DNA of 40,051 bases from Clostridiaceae bacterium. GTDB taxonomy: Bacteria; Bacillota; Clostridia; Saccharofermentanales; DTU023. Under the pieces are notes generated by a model that worked only from the letters and a program-made list of their open reading frames with translations, searched no databases and was not told the DNA's origin. Both the position numbers and the translations under genes were made by a program. This document shows positions 26,692-34,445 of this stretch, piece by piece. Position 1 is the stretch's first letter. The number at the start of each line of letters is the position of its first letter. Location: contig JAAYNE010000117.1 in NCBI GenBank assembly GCA_012521015.1, positions 1 through 40,051 of the forward strand, in the 5' to 3' direction.

Positions 26692-28134
26692 ATGAAAAGA
26701 AAGTATGCTGATTTTAAAAATTGGTTACAAAATAAAAAAATTGCAGTGATTGGACTGGGTATCAGCAATCAGCCTTTGCTTAGATTATTGGCAGAGCAAA
26801 ATTTGAATGTTTCTGCTTTTGACAGAATGCCGGCAGATTCTGATGTTGCCGTTAATTTAAAAACTGAATATCAAAAAAAAGACTATAAGATTAAATGGTA
26901 TTTAGGTGCCGATTATTTAGATTATTTGAATGGTTTTGATCTGATTTTCAGAACTCCGATTATGATGCCATATAACAAATATCTTTTGGCAGAAAAGGCG
27001 AGAGGGGCAATTATTACTTCCGAAATGGAAGTCTTTCTCGAATATTGTCCGAGCAAGACATTCGCGGTAACCGGAAGTGACGGCAAATCAACTACTACCA
27101 GCTTAATTTATGCAATGCTTAAACAACAAACTGATGATGTTTATGTCGGTGGTAATATTGGTAAACCGTTGTTGGCTGACTTGGAGCAAATGACCGAGCA
27201 TTCGAAAGTGGTTCTGGAATTATCCAGTTTTCAGTTAATTGATTTGCAAGTTAGTCCAAATGTTGCAGTTTTAACTAATGCAACACCGAATCACTTAGAT
27301 GTCCACCAAAATTATACTGAATATATAAAGGCGAAAAAACAATTGTATCGTCATCAATCCAATCTGGATAAAGTGATATTGAATGGCAATTTTTCTGAAT
27401 TTGCAGTTGACTGGCCTAATTTAAACGGTGAGATTATTTGGTTCAATCACAGGTTCGAAGATTGTAAACATAAGGTCTACCAAAGACAGAATGGCCAATT
27501 AGGCTATTGTGCCAGAGGTTCTGATCAATTTGTCGCTTTGTTAAATGAAGCAGATTTACATTTAATGGGTGACTTTAATTTGGAAAATTGTTTGGCCGCA
27601 ATGGCTGCAGTAGAGGATGATGTCAGTTTAGCAAATATTAAAATTGCGGTACAAAATTTTAAAGGTTTGGAGCATCGTCTGGAATTTATTCGTGAAATAG
27701 ATCAGGTCAAGTTCTATAACAGTTCAATTGACAGCTCACCGGAACGTAGTAAGCATACATTATCCGCTTTTATTGAACAAGGCATTCCTACAGTATTGAT
27801 TATGGGTGGTAAAGACAAAAATTCTGATTATCGTGGTTTGGGGAAAATTGTTGCTGCTGCTACCGATAAGTTAATTCTTTGTGGAGCTAATGCCGATTTA
27901 ATAGAGAATCAAGTCCGGAAGGAAGCTCATCAAATTGGGAAATCAGTTAGTTCAATGCAAATAATTCATTGTGATAACTATGAAGATGCTATTGAAAAAG
28001 CTTGTCGTCTGGCTTTGCCGGGGGAATCAGTAATCCTCAGTCCAGCGGGAACATCCTTTGACAGATTCAAGAATTTTGAAGAGCGAGGTAACTTTTTTAA
28101 GAGTTTGGTTAATGAGCTTTTCAGTGGTTACTAA
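26692..28134 (+). CDS. murD: UDP-N-acetylmuramoylalanine--D-glutamate ligase
   Basis: The 480-aa product has the Mur ligase ATP motif VTGSDGKSTTTSL, an N-terminal Rossmann-like region (IAVIGLGISNQPLLRLL), the LELSSFQL motif, NHLDVH, and the C-terminal LSPAGTSFDRFKNFEERG. It adds D-glutamate to UDP-MurNAc-L-Ala in the cytoplasm. Only 26 bases separate it from argF, so it is probably read with the arg genes, an unusual partner. AAAGGAAAAG precedes the ATG. Confidence 0.95.
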   Translation: MKRKYADFKNWLQNKKIAVIGLGISNQPLLRLLAEQNLNVSAFDRMPADSDVAVNLKTEYQKKDYKIKWYLGADYLDYLNGFDLIFRTPIMMPYNKYLLAEKARGAIITSEMEVFLEYCPSKTFAVTGSDGKSTTTSLIYAMLKQQTDDVYVGGNIGKPLLADLEQMTEHSKVVLELSSFQLIDLQVSPNVAVLTNATPNHLDVHQNYTEYIKAKKQLYRHQSNLDKVILNGNFSEFAVDWPNLNGEIIWFNHRFEDCKHKVYQRQNGQLGYCARGSDQFVALLNEADLHLMGDFNLENCLAAMAAVEDDVSLANIKIAVQNFKGLEHRLEFIREIDQVKFYNSSIDSSPERSKHTLSAFIEQGIPTVLIMGGKDKNSDYRGLGKIVAAATDKLILCGANADLIENQVRKEAHQIGKSVSSMQIIHCDNYEDAIEKACRLALPGESVILSPAGTSFDRFKNFEERGNFFKSLVNELFSGY

Positions 28135-28149
28135 TATTTGTTAATATTA

Positions 28150-28173
28150 AATTGTTTATTTAAATAAACAATT
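28150..28173. repeat. 24-nt perfect palindrome after murD
   Basis: AATTGTTTATTTAAATAAACAATT is self-complementary over all 24 bases. A second inverted repeat, GAAAATG/CATTTTC, follows at 28180-28205. Neither is followed by a T-tract. It lies between murD and the next promoter and could be a weak terminator or a binding site for a dimeric protein. Confidence 0.6.
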
Positions 28174-28225
28174 ATAAATGAAAATGTTAATTGAAATTCA
28201 TTTTCTGATGTATGGAGATTATTTC

Positions 28226-28254
28226 TTGATAATTTAATTTCTACCTTTTACAAT
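28226..28254 (+). promoter_or_regulatory. Promoter of the AI-2E-family gene
   Basis: TTGATA and TACAAT are separated by exactly 17 bases. The predicted transcript start near 28261 lies at the upstream ATG (28263), which supports use of the downstream ATG at 28302. Confidence 0.7.
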
Positions 28255-28301
28255 TTGGTTGAATGAACTATAATGAATTAAATTCTTGCGAAAGGCCTAA
28301 T

Positions 28302-29498
28302 ATGATAAAAAAAGATGATAAAAAATTTGTCGTGATGATTATCGGTATTGTGATTGTGGCATTTGCAATTGTTAGCAAAATCGATCCCATTGCAGCTTTT
28401 ATCAGTAAATTAATTGGTCTTTTATCACCTTTATTGGTTGGCTTTTTTATCGCACTATTATTAAATCGGCCGATTGAGTTTTTCAAAAAACAATTCCGCA
28501 AAATTCCTTATTTTAATAATCAGAAAGCAAAAATTCCGGCAATTATTTTGTCGTATTTAATATTTATCGGAGTATTAGTCGGTCTGGTTTTAATTATGAT
28601 ACCTCAATTAATAGATAGTTTTGGTGAATTTATATCAAATTTTGATCGCTATTCAGCGACATTTACCAAAACGGTAAGTTCGTTTTCTGATTGGTTAGAA
28701 CAATATAACATTGATCCGGAATTAATTTCCAATATCGGAGATAAAGCTCAAGGTTCGATTGAAAGCTTAGTTGCTCAATTACCAAGTGTCATCAGTAAAT
28801 TAGTTTCCGGTTTAGTTTCAACCGTTACATCTTTTTTCCTGGGATTGATTATTTCAATTTATATAGTTGCTGATAAGAAGAATTTGAAACGCCAGTTAAG
28901 TCGTTTCAGCAATGCGGTTATACCTAATAGAGTTCAACCGCATCTACAACATGTTTCTTATGTTACACATAGAATTTTATCCAGTTATGTCTATACACAA
29001 ATTACCGAAAGTTTTATTTTGGGTTTGATGTGTTTTGTCGGATTGTTGATTTTTGGTTTTCCATATCCATTAATTATCAGCGTAATGAATGGCTTGTCCG
29101 TTTTAATTCCAGTTGTCGGTGCATGGATAGGCGGTATATTTGGTGGCATTATTATTCTTTTTGTAGAACCACATATGTTGCTTGGTTATTTTATTTTTGT
29201 TATGGTTGTACAACAAATAGAAAATAATCTGATTTATCCGAGAAGGGTTGCAGATTCCATGGAATTGCCTCAAATTTGGGTTTTGGTTGCCATAACAGTC
29301 GCCGGCGGATTGTTTGGTATAATGGGTGCATTACTGGCAGTTCCGGTTACTTCGATTATTTATCAATTGCTTGAAGATTGGGTTGAACTGAAAGAGCAGA
29401 AAATTCGTCTACAAATAAATGAAAAACGACAAAATGCAAGTCAAGAAAAAGATTCCTTGCAATCTAAACATTCAGACAAGGATGAACCTGACAATTGA
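28302..29498 (+). CDS. AI-2E-family transporter (PF01594 type)
   Basis: The 398-aa membrane protein has about eight hydrophobic segments, in the usual pattern of two pairs around a long soluble loop (ISNFDRYSATFTKTVSSFSDWLEQ). The conserved late block is NGLSVLIPVVGAWIGGIFGG ... VVQQIENNLIYPRRVADSMELPQIWVL. Members export varied solutes, so the AI-2 label is nominal. GAAAGG seven bases before the ATG at 28302, plus the promoter position, decide the start over 28263. Confidence 0.88.
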   Translation: MIKKDDKKFVVMIIGIVIVAFAIVSKIDPIAAFISKLIGLLSPLLVGFFIALLLNRPIEFFKKQFRKIPYFNNQKAKIPAIILSYLIFIGVLVGLVLIMIPQLIDSFGEFISNFDRYSATFTKTVSSFSDWLEQYNIDPELISNIGDKAQGSIESLVAQLPSVISKLVSGLVSTVTSFFLGLIISIYIVADKKNLKRQLSRFSNAVIPNRVQPHLQHVSYVTHRILSSYVYTQITESFILGLMCFVGLLIFGFPYPLIISVMNGLSVLIPVVGAWIGGIFGGIIILFVEPHMLLGYFIFVMVVQQIENNLIYPRRVADSMELPQIWVLVAITVAGGLFGIMGALLAVPVTSIIYQLLEDWVELKEQKIRLQINEKRQNASQEKDSLQSKHSDKDEPDN

Positions 29499-29609
29499 AG
29501 ATAATGTTGATTTTGTATTAATAAAAAAACGGCAAATTGTTAAAGGAAAACAGAAAGTTTATTTTTGTTTTAATTTATGAATCAAATATTAATTGAATAA
29601 ACACTAAAC

Positions 29610-29638
29610 TTTACAAGAACAATTGTTTAATGTATTAT
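29610..29638 (+). promoter_or_regulatory. rpsO promoter
   Basis: TTTACA and TATTAT are separated by 17 bases. The predicted start near 29645 falls a few bases before the structured leader at 29651. Confidence 0.65.
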
Positions 29639-29650
29639 TCATAAGATTAC

Positions 29651-29704
29651 CTTTGCAAAGTTTGAGGATGGTCCGACCTTTTACTTTGCTCAAGGCTTAG
29701 GAGG
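29651..29704 (+). promoter_or_regulatory. Probable S15 autoregulatory pseudoknot leader
   Basis: GCAAAGT (29655-29661) pairs perfectly with ACTTTGC (29683-29689). The loop segment TTTGAG (29661-29666) can pair with CTCAAG (29689-29694) just outside the stem, giving an H-type pseudoknot. The loop also holds GGTCCGACC. The AGGAGG ribosome binding site follows at 29699. S15 is known to repress its own mRNA through structured leaders in several bacterial groups, including a pseudoknot in E. coli. Autoregulation here is inferred from structure and position. Confidence 0.55.
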
Positions 29705-29711
29705 AAATTTA

Positions 29712-29975
29712 ATGGATAAACAAAGAAAACAAGAAATTATCGAAGAATACAAGATTAACGAATCTGATACCGGTTCGCCGGAGGTTCAAATTGCGGTTTT
29801 GACAGAACGTATTCGTCATTTGACCGAACATCTAAAAGTACATAAAGGCGATCATCATTCCAGACGTGGTATGTTGACCATGGTTGGTAAAAGAAGAGGC
29901 TTACTTAATTATTTAGAAAAAAATGATATTGAACGTTATAGAGCCATAATTGCCAAATTAGGATTAAGAAGATAG
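29712..29975 (+). CDS. rpsO: 30S ribosomal protein S15
   Basis: The 87-aa product matches S15 closely: [51 protein letters not shown]15 binds the central domain of 16S rRNA early in 30S assembly. AGGAGG precedes the ATG. It precedes pnp, the arrangement found in many bacteria. Confidence 0.98.
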   Translation: MDKQRKQEIIEEYKINESDTGSPEVQIAVLTERIRHLTEHLKVHKGDHHSRRGMLTMVGKRRGLLNYLEKNDIERYRAIIAKLGLRR

Positions 29976-29978
29976 TTC

Positions 29979-30003
29979 AAAGGCGGGAATTTCCCGCCTT
30001 TTA
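29979..30003 (+). terminator. Rho-independent terminator after rpsO
   Basis: AAAGGCGGGA pairs perfectly with TCCCGCCTTT around an ATT loop, with further T residues after the stem. It lies directly behind the rpsO stop, so pnp needs readthrough or its own promoter, which I could not identify confidently. Confidence 0.9.
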
Positions 30004-30120
30004 TTAGTAAAATAGTGAGCGTTGACTGTGGGAGGTAGGTTGAAAAGCTGTATATCGTCGCAATAAACAGATTTTGAATCTACAAACTACCGTCAAATGC
30101 TCCAATATCTAGGAGGATTT

Positions 30121-32478
30121 ATGACAAAAAAAGTTTTTAAAACGGATTATTGTGGTCGTGAATTAATAATTGAAACAGGTCAAATTGCAGATTTTGCCAA
30201 TGGTTCGGTATTAATACGTCATGGTGATACAGTAGTGCTGTCGACATGTACGTCGGCAAAACCACGTGAAGGAATCGATTTCTTCCCTTTAAGTGTTGAT
30301 TATGAAGAAAAAATGTATGCAGTAGGCAAGATACCGGGCGGCTTTTTAAAACGCGAAGGCAGACCAACGAATCATGCAATGTTGACATCAAGAATGATTG
30401 ATCGTCCAATGCGTCCTTTATTTCCGGATGACTTGAGAAATGAAGTAACAATCAATAATATGGTTTTAAGTGTTGATCAAGACAATGCTCCGGAAATAAC
30501 GGCGATGTTAGGTGCAGCTTTGGCTACAGCTATCTCAGATGTGCCTTGGAACGGTCCGATGGCAGGTGTACAGGTCGCATTAATAGACGGTAAAATAATT
30601 TTGAATCCGAATGCTGAACAAAGAGCCGACAGTGATTTGGAATTAACAGTTGCCGGCACTAAAGAAAATGTTTGTATGATCGAAGCCGGTGCGAATGAAG
30701 TACCTGATGATCTAATGATGGAAGCTATTATTACTGCTCATCAGGAAATTAAAAAAGTATGCGACTTTTTCCAAGAAATTATTGATCAAATCGGTAAACC
30801 AAAGTATGAATATGAGTCATTTGCAATAGCTTCTGATTTAAAAGATCGTGTTTTCGAATTAGCATACGATAAGGTCAAAGCAAACATCTTAAATGCTGAC
30901 AAAGCTGCACGCGATGAGCAATTAGATAATGTCAGAGAAGAGATTAAAGCTATGATTGAACAAGAGAATGAAGAATGGCTGGATAATTTCTCGGAGGCTT
31001 TTACTGAAGTTGAAGCTGCTGTTTTACGCGAATATTTATACAAAGAACATAAACGAGTTGATGGACGTGGATTAAACGATATCAGACCTTTATCAGCTGA
31101 AGTGGGTTTGATTCCACGTGTTCATGGTTCAGCGTTATTCCAACGCGGTCAGACTCAAGTATTGAATATAACAACTTTAGCGGGTTTATCCGATGCACAA
31201 AAATTGGATGGTTTAGGAACCGAAACTACAAAACGTTATATGCATCATTATAATTTCCCGTCCTTTAGTGTAGGTGAGGCTAGGCCTAATCGTACACCGG
31301 GCAGACGAGAAATCGGACACGGCGATTTGGCTGAACGTTCCTTGATTCCGGTATTACCCTCAGAAGAAGATTTCCCTTATGCAATTCGTACAGTTTCCGA
31401 AGTAACCATGTCCAATGGTTCGACATCACAAGGATCCGTTTGTGCTTCAACTTTATCCTTGATGGATGCCGGTGTGCCGATCAAAAGACCGGTTGCCGGT
31501 ATTTCTGCCGGATTATTAATTAATCAAGAAAGCGGCGATCCCGATGATTATATTGTATTCATGGATATTCAAGGTGTTGAAGATTTCCATGGTGATATGG
31601 ATTTCAAAGTAGCAGGCACAACTGAAGGCATCACTTCAATTCAAGTTGATATTAAAGTTCAAGGCTTATCTTATAATATTATTCGCGATGCTTTAGAATT
31701 AACCAGAAAAGGCCGTTTGCAAATTATTAATGAAACAATTCTTTCTTGTATTGCAGAACCGCGTTCTGAATTATCAGAATATGCACCTAAAATTGAAATT
31801 ATTGATATTCCTTCTGATAAAATTGGTGAAGTCATCGGTTCTGGAGGTAAGACAATTAAGGCTCTTACAGAGGCCACCGGTTGTGAAATTGATATTATCG
31901 AAGATGGTGCGGTCGGACATGTTCATATTGCGGCTCCAAACGCTGAAGCAGCACAAAAAGCAATAAAAACAATTGATCTGATTGTCAACGATCCCGAGGT
32001 AGGTTCAGTTTTTGAAGGAACTGTAACTCGTTTGATGAATTTTGGTGCTTTCGTCGAATTTGCGCCAGGCAAAGAAGGTCTGGTACATATTTCAAAAATG
32101 GCATGGTACCATGTTAATAAAGTTGAAGATGTGGTTGAACCCGGTCAAAAAGTTACAGTTTGTATTGAAGAAATTGATCCTCAAGGTAGAATTAACCTTT
32201 CAATGCGCGATCCGGACGAAAAACCTGACGATTATCAAGAAAAAGAGCGTCGTAGTGGTGGCTCGAGTAACAGTCGCAGTGGTAGAGATGCTCGTAATAA
32301 TCGTCGTGGTGGAGACCGCAGCGGGCGCGGCGGCAGAGACGGTCGTGATAGTCGTCGTAGCAGCGGCAGTTCGAGAGGACGTGATCGTCGGAGAAATGAT
32401 CAGGATTTTGATACAACCGAGAATTTTGAAAATAAATTGGTAGATTTACCAGATGATTATAATATTCATGAATTTTAA
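30121..32478 (+). CDS. pnp: Polyribonucleotide nucleotidyltransferase (PNPase)
   Basis: The 785-aa product has two RNase PH domains (the first around VLSTCTSAKPREGIDFFPL, the second with FQRGQTQVLN and GDMDFKVAGT), a KH domain (IPSDKIGEVIGSGGKTIKALTEATG) and an S1 domain (GTVTRLMNFGAFVEFAPGKEGLVHISKM). It degrades RNA 3' to 5' with phosphate. About 80 residues beyond S1 form an unusual tail: a 55-residue Arg/Gly/Ser-rich stretch (RRGGDRSGRGGRDGRDSRRSSG) and then an acidic end. AGGAGG sits before the ATG at 30121; the longer track start at 30097 is unnecessary. Confidence 0.97.
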   Translation: MTKKVFKTDYCGRELIIETGQIADFANGSVLIRHGDTVVLSTCTSAKPREGIDFFPLSVDYEEKMYAVGKIPGGFLKREGRPTNHAMLTSRMIDRPMRPLFPDDLRNEVTINNMVLSVDQDNAPEITAMLGAALATAISDVPWNGPMAGVQVALIDGKIILNPNAEQRADSDLELTVAGTKENVCMIEAGANEVPDDLMMEAIITAHQEIKKVCDFFQEIIDQIGKPKYEYESFAIASDLKDRVFELAYDKVKANILNADKAARDEQLDNVREEIKAMIEQENEEWLDNFSEAFTEVEAAVLREYLYKEHKRVDGRGLNDIRPLSAEVGLIPRVHGSALFQRGQTQVLNITTLAGLSDAQKLDGLGTETTKRYMHHYNFPSFSVGEARPNRTPGRREIGHGDLAERSLIPVLPSEEDFPYAIRTVSEVTMSNGSTSQGSVCASTLSLMDAGVPIKRPVAGISAGLLINQESGDPDDYIVFMDIQGVEDFHGDMDFKVAGTTEGITSIQVDIKVQGLSYNIIRDALELTRKGRLQIINETILSCIAEPRSELSEYAPKIEIIDIPSDKIGEVIGSGGKTIKALTEATGCEIDIIEDGAVGHVHIAAPNAEAAQKAIKTIDLIVNDPEVGSVFEGTVTRLMNFGAFVEFAPGKEGLVHISKMAWYHVNKVEDVVEPGQKVTVCIEEIDPQGRINLSMRDPDEKPDDYQEKERRSGGSSNSRSGRDARNNRRGGDRSGRGGRDGRDSRRSSGSSRGRDRRRNDQDFDTTENFENKLVDLPDDYNIHEF

Positions 32479-32507
32479 TTAAATATTAATAATTAATTTT
32501 AATAATC

Positions 32508-32617
32508 AGGACTGATTTAAAGTTAAGATTGGATAATTAATTGATTGATTTGTGCGCTGAAACTACATAAGACATGGTTCTTTTATCCGAATGACTTGAA
32601 CAGTCCTTTTTATTTTG
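32508..32617 (+). other. Possible structured RNA or long-loop terminator after pnp
   Basis: AGGACTG (32508-32514) can pair with CAGTCCT (32601-32607), which is followed at once by TTTTTATTTTG. Inside, GTTC and GAAC near the 3' side can also pair. The closing stem plus T-tract resembles a terminator with a large apical region. Only seven outer pairs support it. Confidence 0.3.
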
Positions 32618-32648
32618 CTTTAGCAATAAATAGTCTATAATATTAAGC

Positions 32649-34445
32649 ATGCAAAGCTTAACTTCATATATAACTTATTTAGCGCGTTATCCGCTAGCAA
32701 TTTTAGCCATCATTCTTACTGTTGTATTAGTTTGGCAATCTTTACGTAGTCTGTTAAACAGATTTAAGCAACACACTACTCCGGCTCATGGATTTTTTTT
32801 AATGTCACAAACGGCGGTAGCCGGAGATTTTGTTGAATCATATTCATTGTTTCATACTACGGCTATCGGTAGCAGTCGCTCATCAGATATTAGGCTCAAT
32901 AGCAAAAGTATTGCAAGAAGACATGCTTTGATCTATTTGCATGACGGGAAATGGTTTGTCAGACCTGCTGATTCAAATGTCAATCTTTATGTGAATGATC
33001 GTAAAGTTAATAATCCGCGTCGCATCAAAAATCAGGATTTAATTCGTATGGGAGATCGGACTATGGTTTTTGTCGATGAACGGGATTCTGCGGAACTTAG
33101 CGGATATGAGTTTGAGGGTTCAATTGCGGATTGGCAATATGACAAAATTGTTGAACAGCCTTTGCGAACAGGTTTTTCCTGGTTACTTGTCAGTTTGTTT
33201 TTTCTAATTGGCTATATTGCTGTTTTTTTAATTATACCCTCCGATTTTGGACGTTTAAGAATTATTTACCTGCTTTTATTAGGATTCTTTTTTGTTTTCG
33301 CTCAAATATATTATTATGTGTTACCTCTAACTTTTGAAAATTTTGATCGGGCAATTTATACCGCTTTCATATTTATTGCAGCTTTGGGTTTAATTATTCA
33401 AGCAAGATTTGCTTTTGTGGATAGAATTAAACCGCTCGATTGGAGCAATGCTGAATTTATTCGTTATATACGCAATGATTTTATTGTGCAAGCCGGTGTA
33501 GCAATTATCGGACTGGCAATTTTGCCAATAGTTATATTAATTGTTCAAAGAACTCGTTTTTTAGAGAAAATTTATTATGCCAGCCTGATACTGACTCCAC
33601 TGCTTTATCTCGCAACTTTAATTTTAGGACGTGGTGCTGCTGAATGGGGTGCCAGTTTATGGATTACTTTACCGGGCGGTATTTCATTACAATTAACCGA
33701 ATTTGCAAAAATTACCTATTTGATTGTTTTAGCTAATTTTTTCAAAATCAGACCACCGCTCAAAACCCAATTATTATTTGCTGGATGGGCAGGTTTTAAT
33801 TTTATTTTAATCATGCTATTGCCGGATTTAGGTTCTATGATGATTCTACTGCCGGTGACTTTGATTGTTTTTTCAGTAATGACATCGGAGTATTTAAAAA
33901 CAGCAGGGATTCTGGTTGGTGGGACATTAATATTTTTTGTTGCCTACAAATTATTGTCTTATGTCCAAAACAGATTATATGGTTGGTTAACCCTTTGGAC
34001 AGAAACTAATGCTTACAATGAACAGATTATTTTCGGTCTCCAAGCTATCGGGCGAGGTGGCATATTTGGCAGAGGATTGGGAGTAGGTAACCCCAGATCT
34101 ATACCTTTGGCATCATCAGATATGGTTTTTTCAGTTATTTGTGAAGAAATGGGGATTTTAGTCGGTTTAGCTATCATACTTTGTTTTATCATTACATGGC
34201 TTAGGGGTGCCAGTGCTGCGGCAAAAGTCCGTGACGGATTTACCTCAAGCCTGATTTTGGCTTTAGCAACATATTTTTTCGTTGAAGCGGCAGTAGTCAT
34301 TGCCGGTACAACCGGATTGATTCCTTTAACCGGTGCAACTTTGCCTTTAATAGCCAAAGGCGGAAGCTCTGTGATAGCCAAATGGCTGATGATCGGCATG
34401 TTGATAGGTCTGTGCTGTCGGAATGAAGAAGGAGCGTACAAATAG
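32649..34445 (+). CDS. rodA: FHA domain fused to RodA/FtsW-type SEDS glycosyltransferase
   Basis: The 598-aa product has a first transmembrane segment (LAIILTVVLVWQSL), an FHA domain at about residues 55-150 (AIGSSRSSDIRLNSKSIARRHALIYLHDGKWFVRP, YVNDRKV), then about ten membrane segments of the SEDS family with GGISLQLTEFAKI, LPDLGSMMILLP, GLQAIGRGGIFGRGLGVG and SDMVFSVICEEMG. SEDS proteins polymerise lipid II into glycan strands with a class B PBP, encoded next. FHA domains bind phosphothreonine, so kinase control of wall synthesis is plausible. TATAAT lies eight bases before the ATG, and there is no ribosome binding site, so the mRNA may be leaderless. Confidence 0.92.
   Translation: MQSLTSYITYLARYPLAILAIILTVVLVWQSLRSLLNRFKQHTTPAHGFFLMSQTAVAGDFVESYSLFHTTAIGSSRSSDIRLNSKSIARRHALIYLHDGKWFVRPADSNVNLYVNDRKVNNPRRIKNQDLIRMGDRTMVFVDERDSAELSGYEFEGSIADWQYDKIVEQPLRTGFSWLLVSLFFLIGYIAVFLIIPSDFGRLRIIYLLLLGFFFVFAQIYYYVLPLTFENFDRAIYTAFIFIAALGLIIQARFAFVDRIKPLDWSNAEFIRYIRNDFIVQAGVAIIGLAILPIVILIVQRTRFLEKIYYASLILTPLLYLATLILGRGAAEWGASLWITLPGGISLQLTEFAKITYLIVLANFFKIRPPLKTQLLFAGWAGFNFILIMLLPDLGSMMILLPVTLIVFSVMTSEYLKTAGILVGGTLIFFVAYKLLSYVQNRLYGWLTLWTETNAYNEQIIFGLQAIGRGGIFGRGLGVGNPRSIPLASSDMVFSVICEEMGILVGLAIILCFIITWLRGASAAAKVRDGFTSSLILALATYFFVEAAVVIAGTTGLIPLTGATLPLIAKGGSSVIAKWLMIGMLIGLCCRNEEGAYK

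Noticed and set aside
30000-30120. Promoter for pnp at TTGACT (about 30023)
   Set aside because: No acceptable -10 element at 16-18 bases; a start could not be supported.
32042-32443. 133-aa + strand ORF overlapping pnp
   Set aside because: An off-frame shadow kept open by the Arg/Gly-rich codons of the PNPase tail; its Val/Ala-rich sequence is a by-product.
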